64,000 bases of DNA from Scleromitrula shiraiana (GCA_028455995.1 JABELC010000007.1:1916001-1980000); one strand, 5' to 3'. Shown: positions 46,286 through 58,568, counted from the first letter of the stretch. Numbers and translations are program-made. Notes: generated from the sequence alone by a model not told the origin.

Positions 46286-47619
46286 GGGGTTATAGGGGGG
46301 ATGGGGGGTAGGGGGGGAGTGCACCGGTTATGAGAAGTGGATGCATGCATGATGTATATTTGTTTCTCTCATATCACATAGAGGGAGCAAAGTCAAAGTC
46401 AAAGTCATCACAAAAAAGAAAAAGAAAATCAAAGTTTTTATCATTCATTACTTTACTTCTTTTTGTATATTACTCCTACTACTACTACTACCACTACTAC
46501 CAGTAAGTCAAGATCAAGATCAAGCATAAGCATAGGCATAAGCAAGGAAATAAACAAGGAAATAAAATCAAACCGAAATAAACACCACGGACTCAAATGA
46601 ATAACAGAGCAGGGACTCGAATCATTCGAACGACTGAGTTGGGTTGGGTTGGGTTGGTGTGGGTGTGGGTTGGTATATTCGATGTCTGTCTGTTTAGTAG
46701 TAGTAGTGGTGGTAGTAGTAGTAGTGGTACTAGTAAAAGACGAGAGGTATTAGGGGTGATTTGGAGAGGGTTGTGGGGTTAGAATGGGTATGGGTGTGGG
46801 AATGGAATTGGTGTGGCAATGGAATTGGTGTGTAATAGTTTGGTTGGTTGATTGGGAAAGGGAAGGGAAGGGAAGGGAAGGGATTATGATGGTTGGTAGG
46901 AAAGTTGGAGGGAGTTGGAGGAAGTTGGAGGGACGGAGGGAGGGGACTTGAAAGATTTTGGGTTGGGTTGGGTTTGGTTGGATTGGATTGGATTGGATTG
47001 GATTGGATGGAATGGAAGAATAGAGGAGAGTGAATAGAGGAGAGATGAATAAAGAAGAATAAAAATAAAAATGTGGATATGGATATGTGAATGTGGATAT
47101 GGATATAAATATAAATATAAATATAAATATAAATATAAATATAAATATAAATATAAATATAAATATAAATATAAATATAAATATAAATATAAATATAAAT
47201 ATAAATATAAATATAAATATAAATAATATTCTATAACTATTAATTACCTAGCTAGCTCGCTAGCTCTCTACTACTATAAATATAAACAAACAACTAGTCT
47301 TCCCATACTTTTCTCCAAGTCTCTCTCTCCTCCATCTTTTTATTCCCTTCTACTAAAGAATACACCAGCAGTAACGAACAAAAAAAAAATAAAAATGAAA
47401 AAATAAAAAAAAATTGAGATTAAGAAATTAGATTAGATTAGATTAGATTGACTGGATAAAGTAAAAAAAGTAAAGGGAATGAATATAAATACTAACATCC
47501 GAGTCATTGTGTCTACGAGTAATATTCCTTTTTTTATGGCCGTATACTAGTAGCCTGAGAGTGGGTGGTTGTATTGTGACTCGGATGTACTTTTATGTAT
47601 TTGTGTTTTCAAGTTTGTG

Positions 47620-47650
<31 letters not shown>

Positions 47651-47823
47651 ATATTGGATCGTAATTAAGATGAAGGATATAGCGCGATATAATTAATGTG
47701 AATGTGAATGTGAATGTTGTACAAATCTCCAAGCCGATTCTCTCTCCAATCTCCAATTTCTAATCCCCTCTTTATCTCCCTCCCCCATGGCCCCCCCCCC
47801 TTCAAACCCCCAAGATGCCCCCC
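46286..47823. other. Microsatellite-rich spacer
   Basis: Between convergent genes. Contains CTACTACTAC runs (46470-46500), GGGTTGGGTT runs (46630-46660 and 46960-46980), GGAAGGGAAG (46860-46880), GGATTGGATT (46980-47010), the ATAAAT array listed separately, GATTAGATTA (47430-47450) and TTGATTGATT (47625-47650). No gene. Confidence 0.65.
47104..47224. repeat. (ATAAAT)n array
   Basis: About 20 nearly perfect copies of the hexanucleotide ATAAAT, one of the longest simple tracts in the window. Confidence 0.97.
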
Positions 47824-49311
47824 CTAAATATAACTAACCCTAACCCCTGCCCCCACCGTCCTCCTCACCCTTCCCCACGCCTCCCTCACCCCCCTCCCCA
47901 CCCTCTCCCTAACCTCCCTCCGTCCAACCACCATCAGCAACCCCACCACAAAAATCATCATCTTAACCATACCCATCGTATTCCTCCTCCTGCCCTCCAT
48001 CAAACTCTGCATTAGCGATTTCAGATTCTTCAGTATCTGCGCTGCTTTTTCTAGTGCGGATTTTTGTCTTGCTCCTGGGGGGTTCAGTTGAGAGTTTGGT
48101 TTTGAGTTTGGGGGGGATTTGGAATTCGAGGTGGTGAGGGATTTGTTGGGTTTGGTGGTATTGTTGTTTGAGCGGTTAGATGTCGAGTCGTGTGAGGATG
48201 GGGAAATATCGTCGTCGATTCCGTAATCTACTTCCGATGGCGCTCCATTTCCATTTCCATTCCTATTCCTAGCTTCCCTTCTTTCATCCTCCTCTCTTCT
48301 TTTTCTACCCTCTTCTATTTCCCGTTTCATTTGTTCCTCTCGATATTCCCTTTCTATCTTTTCCCTTCTTTCGCCCTCCTCACTTTCTTCTTTTAAACTT
48401 CTCAACGCCCCGAGGAATGCTTCTCGTCTTTCTTCGTCGAGGACCTCGCTCATGGTTATGAATTCTTTTGCATATTCCCATTCGTTGTTTCGGAGGAGGA
48501 CATGTAAAGTGTAGAGTTCTAGAATCTTTACTCGCGCGTTCAAATCGCGTGGTGTGTCGGTTCCTGAGGCGGAGGAATGACCTTTGGAGGGGAATGGATT
48601 ACTGGCTGTGGGGGTGGTGGAGAGTGATGAGTTGAGTATTGGGGTATTGGAGGTAGCTAAGTAGGTTTCTAATCTAGATTGATTGAGTTTTTGATTTCGG
48701 GCGTGAGCTAGTAGGAGGGTTGCTCTATGTGTATGTTAGATTTTGTTCTTTTTCTTTTGCTTTTCCCGTCATGATATCCATGTATTGCGCATAATAGAAA
48801 GGAAGACAAACAGATTTATCACAACATCTGCATCTACATCCCCTTCAATTCCATGATATCCATTCCTAACTACCTCCTCCCATACCTCTCCTTCTCTAAC
48901 TTTCGCTACCAAAGCGCGGAATTGACTAGTACCGAATGCTTGTTTTCCTTCTGTGGGATCTAGTTCCAAAATCGCATTTAGGATTGTAAGATATAGGGAC
49001 CAGACTTTGATGCGCGTTGTTCGGGAAGCATTTGATATGGGTGCAAATGAAGTGGTAGACTCATTAAGATTTGTATTTTCAACATGGGAAGATGAGGAGG
49101 ATGCGGTTATTACGGGAAGAATAGTAGATAAGGATTCGGGAAGTCGACGAGTGAGGAAAAGTGTAGAAGCTTGACGATAGGTTTTAGATATTTGGGAAGT
49201 ATGACGAGATGAAGTTAGGGAGTTTGTGAGGGATGAGGTAGATTTGGATAATAGATGTGGTTGGGAGGGTAACTGGGAATTGATTGTAGTCGTAGATCCA
49301 TGAGGTGCCAT
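47824..49311 (-). CDS. Pex26-like peroxisomal membrane protein
   Basis: Two exons on the minus strand, 49311-48812 and 48724-47824, give 466 residues. The N-terminal half has the fungal peroxin 26 pattern as I remember it: RLPESLSTILPVI, SRTTRIKVWSLYLTILNAI, WEEVVRNGYHGIEGDVDADV, then across the intron ATLLLAHARNQKLNQSRLET and ARVKILELYTLHVLL. A charged Glu/Arg coiled coil and a serine/asparagine-rich region follow. A single hydrophobic segment near residues 417-437 (VKMMIFVVGLLMVVG) with a basic tail indicates a tail-anchored protein. Pex26/Pex15 proteins anchor the Pex1-Pex6 ATPase to the peroxisome to recycle the Pex5 receptor. The identity rests on remembered similarity rather than on a catalytic motif. 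Confidence 0.75.
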
Positions 49312-50361
49312 TGTGAAAGTATTATATTAAAGAGTTATATGATTGAATTGAAGTGAAATGAAATGAAATGAATTGAATTGAAAGAAGGTTAATGCGACAG
49401 TGACAATAATAGAGAGTGGGTGAAATTGAGGAAGAATGTACTTTCGTACTCGTGCTTACATTTGAAAATGTCTTTGATGTTTTTGTAACATTGGTGAGAA
49501 AGGACGGGACGGGATAACGGAACGAACCTCGGTTCATAATAGCATAGTTCTATGACAAGGGCGGTGTAATGATTGATTGGTCTTTGAGGTTTGAATTTAA
49601 TTTATTAAACAATTATTGAATTATGCATAACTTGAATCGATTTCATTGTTATTTTATAAATATATTATGCACTTATACTATTATATTATTATACTATTAT
49701 ACTATTATACTATTATACTATTATACTATTATACTATTAGCATAAATTTATGCAACAATGTAGCTGTCAACCAAAGGTCACAGACAATAATACTTCCGTA
49801 TATTCATCCTAGTTCTATCTGATTCATCTACACTACATTACCTACTCTCATACAAATTTATTATATATATATAAGTCATCGTCCTTTTTGAACAATCATA
49901 TCTATCATCTGATACTTCATGAAATCATATATATATATAATCTCTTCTCAAACGTAAAACATGAGATACAAACAAATTCAATATAAGATACTTAATTAAC
50001 ATCAGTCCCCGTTCTTCAAGTTGTACCTTTAATCTATCGCCTTCCATATTTTGTTTTTCCATCTTTACTATTTTCTATTCTTCATTCTAATTTATCGTCC
50101 TACAATCTCGAGATATCATCTTACAATCTCCAGAAGTTTGTTCAACATGATTCTATCCAACAGTTCAGAATAATAAATATATTCACCTTGTTCTCAATTT
50201 CTAGCTTGAATCGCTTTCTATCTTCCTCTCCCTTCCTGATACTTCCTTCCTCCCTTTCTTCCTTCCTTCCTTTCCCTTCCTTTCCTTTCCTAACCTTTCC
50301 TAACCTTTTTTCCAACAAAATAATCTCAACAAATTATCTTTTACCTTCAACTATACAAATC
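49312..50361. other. Divergent spacer, AT-rich
   Basis: Spacer between the divergent Pex26-like and deadenylase genes. It has the TATACTAT array listed separately, TATATATA runs at 49863 and 49930, and a pyrimidine-rich leader (TTCCTTCC, TTTCCTAACC) at 50215-50310. That leader probably belongs to the 5' leader of the deadenylase. Confidence 0.5.
49691..49739. repeat. 8-bp minisatellite
   Basis: Six copies of ATACTATT in tandem. Confidence 0.93.
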
Positions 50362-52540
50362 ATGGAGGTCGACAAGAATAATTGGAAGCAGTTACTGCTG
50401 CCCATTTTAAAAAATATTGCAAATGCTACTTTTGTTACATTCGATCTTGAAATGAGTGGTATCAGTACTCGACCAAAATTCAATACCGGTGATAGATCTC
50501 ATGATATCGGAAAACCATCTCTTCAACAACAATATGAAGAAGTAAGAGATGCTGCCGAGACTTTTCAAGTTCTTCAGTTTGGTATTACTTGTGTTGAGGA
50601 AGACCGAGAGAAAGGTGAATATAAATTTCCCTCGCCATCTCTATCATGTTGAAACCTCATCACATTACCTCAATTACTTACAATTATCAGAGTACTATTT
50701 GGCTAGACCATATAATATCAACCTCAGTCCCCTTTTTATCTACGATAGAGCCTTTGATCTAGAGAGAAAATTCAGTTTCTCTAGTTCTGCTACTAATTTC
50801 CTTCAATCCAATGGTTTTGATATTGGTGCTGTCTTTTCACATGGTGTTCCTTATTTATCTGAACAAGAGGAACTTGAAACTCGTGAACGATTTGATCAAA
50901 GAATTGAAAGAAATGCCACCATTCCAAGTATAGTTATTGATCCTACTGATATGGAGGTTTTGAACTTCTATAGGGGTGCTAGGAATACTATTAATGAATG
51001 GATTGCTGCTAAGGGGGTAAGATAATTCCTACTTATGATTTGCACCCCAACTTATACTAATACTGTTAATATTTCTGAAGCCCAAGAACCATTTTGTTAA
51101 TGTTGATAATGCTAAAGGAGCTATGAATGGTTTTCAAAGAAGATTAGTCCATCAACTTGTTCGTTCTGAATTTCCTGAATTTCGTTGCTTTGCTCGATTA
51201 GATGGTTCATTCATGCAAATTGAGAAGATAGACAAAAATAAGGAGGCAAAGGTAATTCTATTATCCTACCATTCTCTTAATCTCTCCATCAATTGGTCTA
51301 CTAAGGCCATACTGACAGTAACTAGAAAAAAGCCGAACAACAAAGATCATTCAATGAACGAGTAGCTATACAAACCGGCGTTCGATTCATATTCGAAGCT
51401 CTTTGCGGTGGCAGTCTATCAGGAATCGATCCATTATGGGGTTATCAACCCTCCCATCCCGAAGAAGATACCGCCACTGCTCGTGAAGCCCGCCAAGCCG
51501 AGCTCAACACTGTTACCACCCAACTCGAATCCAAGAAACATGTCATCGTCGGCCATAATCTTTTCACAGATCTCTGTTTCCTCTACCGAACTTTTATCGG
51601 ACGTCTTCCTGCTGGAGTAGGAGATTTTATATCCGAAATTCATCAGCTCTTCCCCTACGTGGTCGATACTAAATATCTCGCCACTCATGGTGATGATTCT
51701 ATGAATCCTCGTAGTAATCTCAAAGAACTCTTGATTCCATTTCAAAGAGTTCATGTACCACTTATTGTTCTACATGAAGAACATGCTTCTTATGGAGCCG
51801 CTAGTGGGAGAAGTCATGAAGCTGGATTCGATAGCTGGATGACGGCGGAATTATTCGTCAAATTAAGTGCGCAATTATATGCCGAGGATAGAGAACCTGG
51901 TGATAGTGAGAGTGAGGATGAGAATGATGTTGAGAATGAATACGAAATGGAAGAATCCATTTCTTCATTAGATGATGAAGATGATAATGACGGTGGTGCT
52001 CCATTGGTTTCACCTCTCCGCTCGAATCCTACAAGTCCGGATCTACCTACTCCTACCTCATCATCTAGCGAAAAAGAAAAGGATGATCGACGTCCGGCGC
52101 TTTGGCATGCCATGCAACTTAATAAGTTTGCGCCGCTGAAAGTCGAATACCCGAGGGATGGAATGGGGGAGAGGATTCGATATGGATTGAAAAATCGTGG
52201 GGAGGATGGGAATGCTGAGGGGAAGGGGAAGAAAGTGGGGTTTGCGGATACGAAGGTTAGACAGTGGATTCCGGATGTTTTTAAGAGGGGTGGATTGGCG
52301 AGAAAGGGAAGGGGAAGTAGTGGGTTGGTTGGTACTGAGGATAGTGGGATTGGTATGGGTGGTGAGGGGTTGGCGGGGGCGGATGAAATGGGCAGTAGAT
52401 TTTGGGATGTTTATATCAATAAATTGAGGGTTAATGCTGTGGAGGGAGGAGTTTGTAATTTGAATGTTGGGGGGGAAATAGTTAGTAGGGTTAAGTTGGG
52501 TGATAAGGGGGTTGGTAAGGCGTTGATAAATCTTTGGTAG
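50362..52540 (+). CDS. CAF1/PARN-family 3'-5' ribonuclease (deadenylase)
   Basis: Four exons, 50362-50614, 50691-51016, 51081-51251 and 51326-52540, give 654 residues. All residues of a DEDDh exonuclease are visible: D28 and E30 in TFDLEMSGI, D332 in VGHNLFTDLCFLY, and H414 with D419 in SHEAGFDSWMT. The spacing between the first and third motifs (about 300 residues, with an R3H-like insertion region) fits PARN rather than Pop2. Such enzymes shorten poly(A) tails or trim 3' ends of small RNAs. An acidic serine-rich region (residues 440-490) and a glycine-rich C-terminus are unlike human PARN. The frame stays open upstream to 50188, but the extra codons are proline/serine/phenylalanine-rich leader sequence, and MEVDKNNW is a normal family start. 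Yeast lacks PARN, but filamentous fungi often keep it. Confidence 0.88.
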
Positions 52541-54349
52541 GGGGTCAATGTAATGGAATGGAAGGGTTACGCGTGATGAAGGTTGAAGATTGTGGATGGT
52601 GGAGGGAGGTTGGCGGGTGGGAATGGAAATGGAAATCGTCTGGTAGCGATGACATCGGCGCATACACATACGATTCAGTTGACGGTTTCATACACTCAAG
52701 CATGGACACAGCGCAAAATGAAATAAACCAAATATCTTACACTAGCATGCTGGTGATGCAAATACATAGATAAATCCCTATCTAAATCATAAGTGTTTAG
52801 ATAATGATGATCTAAACTACTAGTAGTGGGATACAAATTAGGTCTCACCTTCCTTAGGGGAAGGGAAAAGATATAAATCAAAACATCCTTTTCTTCCTCC
52901 GAGTCGTTATGAAGATTGAATATTTGTTTAAATTTATATTGTGTTATGGGGGTAGTGTGGTGAGGGGGATGCTTAACTAGGTTGGAGTTGGGTTAGTATG
53001 GGTTGGGATGGGTTGGGTTGGGGTTAATTGGATCTAATGTTGAGCTAGTATCTCATTAGAAACTTGAAGGAAAGAGCTAAATGCGAATTAATTAAATTTA
53101 AATATTTATCTACGATATATGTATTTGATATTTATTCATTAGTTAATCAATTACCGGTAACCAACTACCGGTAATCAACTACCGGTCATCAACACATCCT
53201 GTTCTTCCTCTTCCTTTTTATAAAGATAGATATCTGTCTATTTTTATATTCAAGTTGCATGATGGGTGTAGTATGATGAGGGAGATAATTAACTAGATTG
53301 AAGTTGGGTTAGCATAAGATAGAATGGGATAGGATGGGATAGGATGGGATGAGGTTAACTATATTTAGTATTAAGGTAAAAGGAAAGAACTAAAGGTTAG
53401 CTAAACCCAAACATTCATTTATTGGTACTACTAGTAGTATCTATTCAACACTTGCCAATTGAAGTATTCAACTAATTAACTAAATACGAATTTCTAGACT
53501 CGAGCACTAGTAGGACTTTGTTTTAATATTATATCTATGAGCAATCATGATACTCGGGTTTCTGAGTGTAGGAAAACATTACTGGTAGGTGGGTTATGTT
53601 AGAATTGGGGGAGGGGATGGGATGGGATGGGATGGGATGGATATATGTGATTTATCTTATAATGATGCATATATATATATATAATGGCAAATGATCCCCA
53701 ATTATAAACTATATATATGTATTCTAGAATATATATTATTATTATTTACTAATCTATCAACTAAATAACCCTAATTAATAAACTAATCAATAAACTAAAA
53801 CATGATTATCCCCCTCCTCCTAGTATCTCTATAATCTTAACCGATCAACAATCTAGATCTCATTAAATCACATCATCATCATCATCACCTTCATCACCTT
53901 CACCTACCGATCTACCAACTAAACAATCCTAACTAACAAATCACTCAACTAACCCCCTTTTGCATCTTTAATTTTAAGCTATCAAAAACCTTTGATCTAG
54001 ATCTTTAAGTTATTAGATCTTATTAGTCTAATCTGAACTAAATCCTCCTCCTCCTCCTCATCATCATCATCATCTAACCCACCAATTTAATACACTAATC
54101 TAACACACCAATCTAATTTAATTCAACGCAACCCAATACACCCCTAGACTACCACCCCCTCTCGTTTCCCTAGCTAAACTCTATCTACTACTTAAATGAC
54201 CTCATACCACACTATATTACACTATACCATACTATACCATACCATACCATACCATACCATACCAATTAACTAACTAACCAAAATAACAATAACACCCTAA
54301 ACTTAAAATCAAGTTTAAATTTAAGTCCCTCACTACTAATAAATGATTC
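52541..54349. other. AT-rich spacer
   Basis: 1.8 kb without a credible gene. It holds the diverged duplication listed separately, three copies of AACTACCGGTAA (53158-53188), GGGAT runs (53610-53640), CATCAT runs (53870-53890, 54056-54075) and an ATACC array just before the element at 54350. Confidence 0.55.
52885..53395. repeat. Diverged direct duplication, unit about 310 bp apart
   Basis: The stretch 52885-53075 and the stretch 53195-53395 share a run of words in the same order: TTCTTCCTC, a TATTT/TATATT region, GTAGT-TG-TGAGGG, TTAACTAG-TTG-AGTTGGGTTAG, a GGGATGGG/GGGATAGG tract, and GTTAA-T followed by GGAAAGA-CTAAA. Identity is moderate, so the duplication is old. Confidence 0.6.
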
Positions 54350-55078
54350 CCTATATAAACCCCCTTTTTTTCCCTCCCTCTTTTTTTCTCTTTTTTTCCC
54401 CCTTTTTTTCTTCTTCTCTGTAGGTAAGTTTGTGGGCTGTGGGCTGTGGGGATTGGGCATTGGGGGTTTATCTTATGTTCAAGTTCTTGAGGGCTTTTTT
54501 CTTTTCCTTTTCTTTTTTTGTTTTTTGTTTTTTTGTTTTCTGTGTATTTTCTTATGCTATTCCTTTTGCTTTTCTCTGTTTTCCTTGGTTTCTGTTTTCT
54601 GTGTATTTTTCTATGTTATTCTTTTTGCTTTTTTTTGCTTTTTTTATTTTCTGTTTTCTATTTGATATTCTTTTTTGTATTTTTTTATATTTTTCTTTCT
54701 ATTTGTTTTTCCTTTTTTTGTTTTCTGTTTTTTTTTGTATATTTTCCTTTTGCTCTTGCTTTTGCTTCTCCTCGTCTTCAAGTTGTTTATTTCTTTTCCT
54801 CTTCATTTTCATTCTTCAAGTGTTTCTCTATACTAACATTTTCTATAGGTTCTAGTGGGTTTGGGGTTCTTGTCTATTTGTGGGTTTTGGGTCTCTTGTG
54901 AGTTTTTGATCTCTTGTGGGTTTTGGGTCTTGTGGGCTTGTTTGTGGGTTTGGGCTTCAAATACCAATAAGGGGAATGTTTTTTTTACATCTTTTTCATT
55001 CTTGAGGTATTCTATTCTATGCTTGCGGGGTCTTGGGGGTCGTTGGGTTCTTGCATTTGCGGGGGCCTGAAGACTCTG
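54350..55078 (-). repeat. Purine-rich repeat element, copy B (inverted relative to copy A)
   Basis: Read on the minus strand, this segment has the same order of parts as 31998-33245. A head has GAACCCAACGACCCCC and GACCCCGCAAG, then AAAAAAACATTCC and AAATGTTAGT. A purine-rich middle (seen here as T- and C-rich on the plus strand, 54480-54840) follows. The tail has AACTTACCTACAG, an A/G run and GGGTTTATATAGG. The middle is shorter than in copy A (about 730 bp in total against about 1250). No coding content is recognised. It ends about 160 bp upstream of the first recognisable part of a truncated hydrolase gene. Confidence 0.75.
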
Positions 55079-55239
55079 TTTATATTTTATTTTGTTTTGT
55101 TCTCTTTAGTCGATACTTGAGTGGAGTTTAACTAAGGAAAGAAAGGCGGAGGGTGCTTAAATTGAGAACCTCTATAGTCATTATGATATATAAATGTATA
55201 CTCGGTCGATTTCAAAATTGAAGCACGCGCAAATTAGAT

Positions 55240-56026
55240 CAATTTGCAACAGGCAAAACATCAACTCCAGGGCTCCCGCTTAAGCAGATCGCGTATTTGA
55301 TGTCCGTCAAGATCGCAAATGATCAGCCTTCAAGGAACGGAGCATCCTATGCATTAGGTTGGCAGAGAGTCCAACTCCCAGGAAAGATGGGACAAATCGG
55401 AATTAATCCAGATTTGATGCTAGATGGAATGCCTATCGTTGGCAAAGGGATCCCTTCACAGCTCGTGATCCATCACCAAGGAAGCGGGCCTGGCACCCTC
55501 GCATTTGTGGTCTTGCATCCAGATACCAACAGCACAATAATTATGCAGAGCAATTCATTGGCTCTCAATCATTTTCCAGACTGGGTAGGGCAGCTTGTTC
55601 TCGAAGAGCTTCTTGATGTCCCACATTCGGAAAGAAATGATTACGTTGAAGCTGCTGAGAAGTCGGCCGCACAGAATTTGAAATGGTATCCTAATCTTCT
55701 ACAGGAATTGAAAGAAGCACAGAAGCCCGAACCTCACCAAAGCCCTTTAACGAACACGCTGGAACATATTGGGATGATCTTCATGTGTTTAAAATTGTTG
55801 TTACGCTGGAGGAAGGAGTTCTCTTCTGATACTTGCAGGGGTTGGAGTCGGAAAATTTCCCCTCACACATTATCACCATGATTCATTCACATGGTTGCTG
55901 CCATTCAATGAACTATCCAGACGTGGTCGATGGGTTGGTTTCGATCAAGGAGTTGAGTTTTGGAAAGCCACTTATTTCTTACTTCCCTACACATTCTTTA
56001 GATTCAAGGTACCTGAACGTGTGTAA
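55240..56026 (+). pseudogene. Truncated, frameshifted beta-lactamase-like serine hydrolase
   Basis: The open frame from about 55240 reads like the C-terminal half of the large fungal beta-lactamase/transpeptidase-like hydrolases: STPGLPLKQIAYLMS, ASYALGWQRVQLPGKMGQIG, QLVIHHQGSGPGTLAFV, PDWVGQLVLEELLDVP. The N-terminal half with the catalytic Ser-x-x-Lys is absent, and no source for it lies upstream, where repeat copy B begins. Near 55770 the frame shifts by an indel. An in-frame TGA then follows near 55827, and a second shift occurs near 55858. Recognisable protein continues to about 56026 (HYHHDSFTWLLP, GRWVGFDQGVEFW). Four independent lesions make it a pseudogene. The intact family hydrolyses esters or amides, often beside secondary-metabolite genes. 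The MFS pseudogene starts 17 bp later. Confidence 0.82.
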
Positions 56027-56042
56027 ATGTACTCTACCAAGT

Positions 56043-58010
56043 ATGAGCGAGCAGAACAAACAGGCGAATTCTAAGCCTATCGAATCAGATATATCCGTAA
56101 TTCTAGAAGAGAAACGCGATGTTAAGGATCTTGAACTTGGCTCCGTTAGCAAGAGGATGGAGGCAGCAGAAAACATCTCATCCATAGAGGAGTTGAAAAA
56201 TACTGTTCCAGATCCGCCAAAGCAAGAGATCACATATATCACTGGTTGGAGATCCCACCTTCTCAGTCTTGCGTAAGTGGCATGACCATCAAGATTAAGA
56301 TAACGACTAGTAATTAGGAATCTGGCATCGGAATTGGATTGTGTGTGTTTCTCGTCAATATGGAAGCGTCTATTGTAAGCACCTCACTTGTCACTATGAC
56401 CAATGAGTTTCATGACTTCAATCGTTCTACCTGGGTTATCACAGCGTACTTAGCTACTTATGCTGGTAATTACTCTATATATTTCATTCGACAACAGAGA
56501 ATAATATATTAAATAGGGTTCCTAATCATATGGGGAAGAAGAATCAGCGATGTTTCTGGGCGAAAATGGATATATGTTGCTACAAATGTGATATTCCTCT
56601 CGTTCTCGGCTGCTTGTGGAGGTGCTCAATCTATGCTACAATTGTAAGTTGACGCACGCGCTTCTATTTATGCAATCACTGCCGTCTAATCAACTAAACT
56701 CATTAAATAAGGATTATTTGTCGTGCCTTCCAAAGACTAGGTGCTTCGGGTCCTTTCTTAGTCTCCTTAACAATTTTCTACAAGTTCATACCACCACCAA
56801 AGTACCATTTATATGGCGCACTCATGTCAACATTGAGTACGGTCGGCGCCCTTGGGGGTCCGCTACTTGGTGGTGTTGTTGACAACACTTCTACTTGGAG
56901 ATGGATATTTCTTTTGAAGTAAGCAGCTCTACATGGGATAACTTGGCCCAACTTTCAAGAGACTAAATGGTGAACAACAGCGTTCCTACGATAGCTATCG
57001 TATTAGCGATTGTTATATTTTTACCCCCAGATAAATTTCCCTACCATGGTTCTCCCACCATCACAACACCATCACCAACAGACAGCTCTCTTACACTCTG
57101 GTATTCTAAAATCAAAGAAATCGATTTTATAGGGGCTTTCCTCCTGCTTTCCGCTTCAGTTCTTCTCATGACAGCACTACTTGAAGTCTCGACATTCTTC
57201 GCTTGGTCATCAGCTGCTACCATCTGCTTTTTGACAATCTCAGGCCTTTTGTGGGTTGGATTCGGCGTATGGGAGTCTTTTCTTGGTAGCAGAACATCTA
57301 TCACAGATCCTATGTTTCCACGGGCATTGCTACATAATCGAGCTTGGACGAGCATCACTTTATAAGCTATCTATGCCCTTTTCTGGATTTATAGTTACTT
57401 CCCCCTCACTACATCTCCCCTTACTCTTGTAGTTCTTCTCTCGCTTTTTCTTGATATTTCATCCAAGATATGATGCATATGTACTGACAGGGTTGATCAA
57501 GAGCCTCTTTTTTTGTAGACATCCCGTCGCAGGTGATTAGTATTGAGATTCCTCAAAGAGCTCGTAAGCATACTCAAATCCCTCGTTTACACTCCCCATC
57601 TTTCCATATTATTCCTTTATTCTCTATTATCTCAAAGCCGGGCTATTTGGTGTCCTTCTCTGGGGATCAATCTCCATAGCTAACCCACGTGATCTTATAG
57701 AAGCAGTAGATGGCGATGATCCCTGGCAGGCAGGATACAGGTTAATAGCATACACTGTCGCCGTCCCACTGGGAAGTATCGTTTTCAACACCGTGGTTAG
57801 TAAAACCTAAATCGCATCCATATATCTCCTTTTCTGTGGTGCAACTTTACAAGTTCTTGGCGTCGCCTTGATGCAAACGCTCCCCGTTACGGGTAGAGTT
57901 CCTGGACAACACTATTTCTTCGATACGCTGGTTGCTTTTGATATAGGGGGTACTTTTGCGTTACCTATTTTGTTAAATCTATATTGTATTGATCGCAAAT
58001 ATATAGACAA
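56043..58010 (+). pseudogene. Degenerate MFS drug/toxin-efflux-type transporter
   Basis: Transporter segments appear in order across several small exons. First is a charged N-terminus ending GWRSHLLSLA (56043-56272). Then come CVFLVNMEASIVSTSLVTMT and WVITAYLATYAG (to 56465), GFLIIWGRRISDVSGRKW (from 56517), FQRLGASGPFLVSLTIFY (56712-56918) and VPTIAIVLAIVIFLPPD (from 56981). These fit a 14-segment DHA2-type transporter. The first two exons do not join in phase by any GT-AG pair I can find. The frame then meets TAA at 57362 and stops soon after in the other frames. Yet similarity resumes at about 57640-57990 (ATLQVLGVALMQTLPVTGRV). The gene is therefore broken in its second half and probably at the first junction. 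An unusual intron layout is the weaker alternative. Confidence 0.72.
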
Positions 58011-58568
58011 GTCATTTTGCTTCTTTCTTCTCTTTTTCTTTTGCATTGTATATATATATCTTTGATGCGTTTTATGTCAGTTATACTTCTACACAACATC
58101 TGCTTGACTTTCTGTATTTTCCGTACCATGAATAGCTACTTAAACTATCTATCTCCCATCCCATCTCATCCCCTCCTCACCTTACTTATAATGTTGATAC
58201 CGTATCATCCCAATAAACTGGGACACGTCCAAACCTAATAGAGAAGAGTCCATTGCCTTGTCTCTCCCGTCGCGAACCATACTCAAGATGGTAGAAGATT
58301 CACAAGAGATTGTATCCATTTTGATTTTTCTCCAGATCAGATCTCAAGCTTTATAACGGGAGAGCTAGTATACTATTCTCCATTTTTGGCACGCTATGTA
58401 TGGTATGCGAGATACCGTAGAACTATGTAACAACATCTCAGGGCTCCATTAAACGATAATCTAGAAGACAAATTCAACGAGAAGACATAACATACGCATT
58501 AAATCGACCCAAGACTAGAACCAACGAATAAACACCCGTAGATCTCCTGCCCCTTTTGATTGGCATAA
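58011..58568. other. Intergenic, nothing recognised
   Basis: AT-rich sequence after the transporter remnant. Only vague hydrophobic frames occur, which may be further transporter decay. Confidence 0.4.

Noticed and set aside
50188..50361. N-terminal extension of the PARN-like protein by 58 codons
   Set aside because: The extension is pyrimidine-rich leader sequence translated into Ser/Pro/Phe/Leu. MEVDKNNW is a normal family start.
54430..54901. Three overlapping plus-strand frames of 77-141 codons rich in Phe and Leu
   Set aside because: Same cause in repeat copy B. The composition follows the T-rich strand, and there is no domain.
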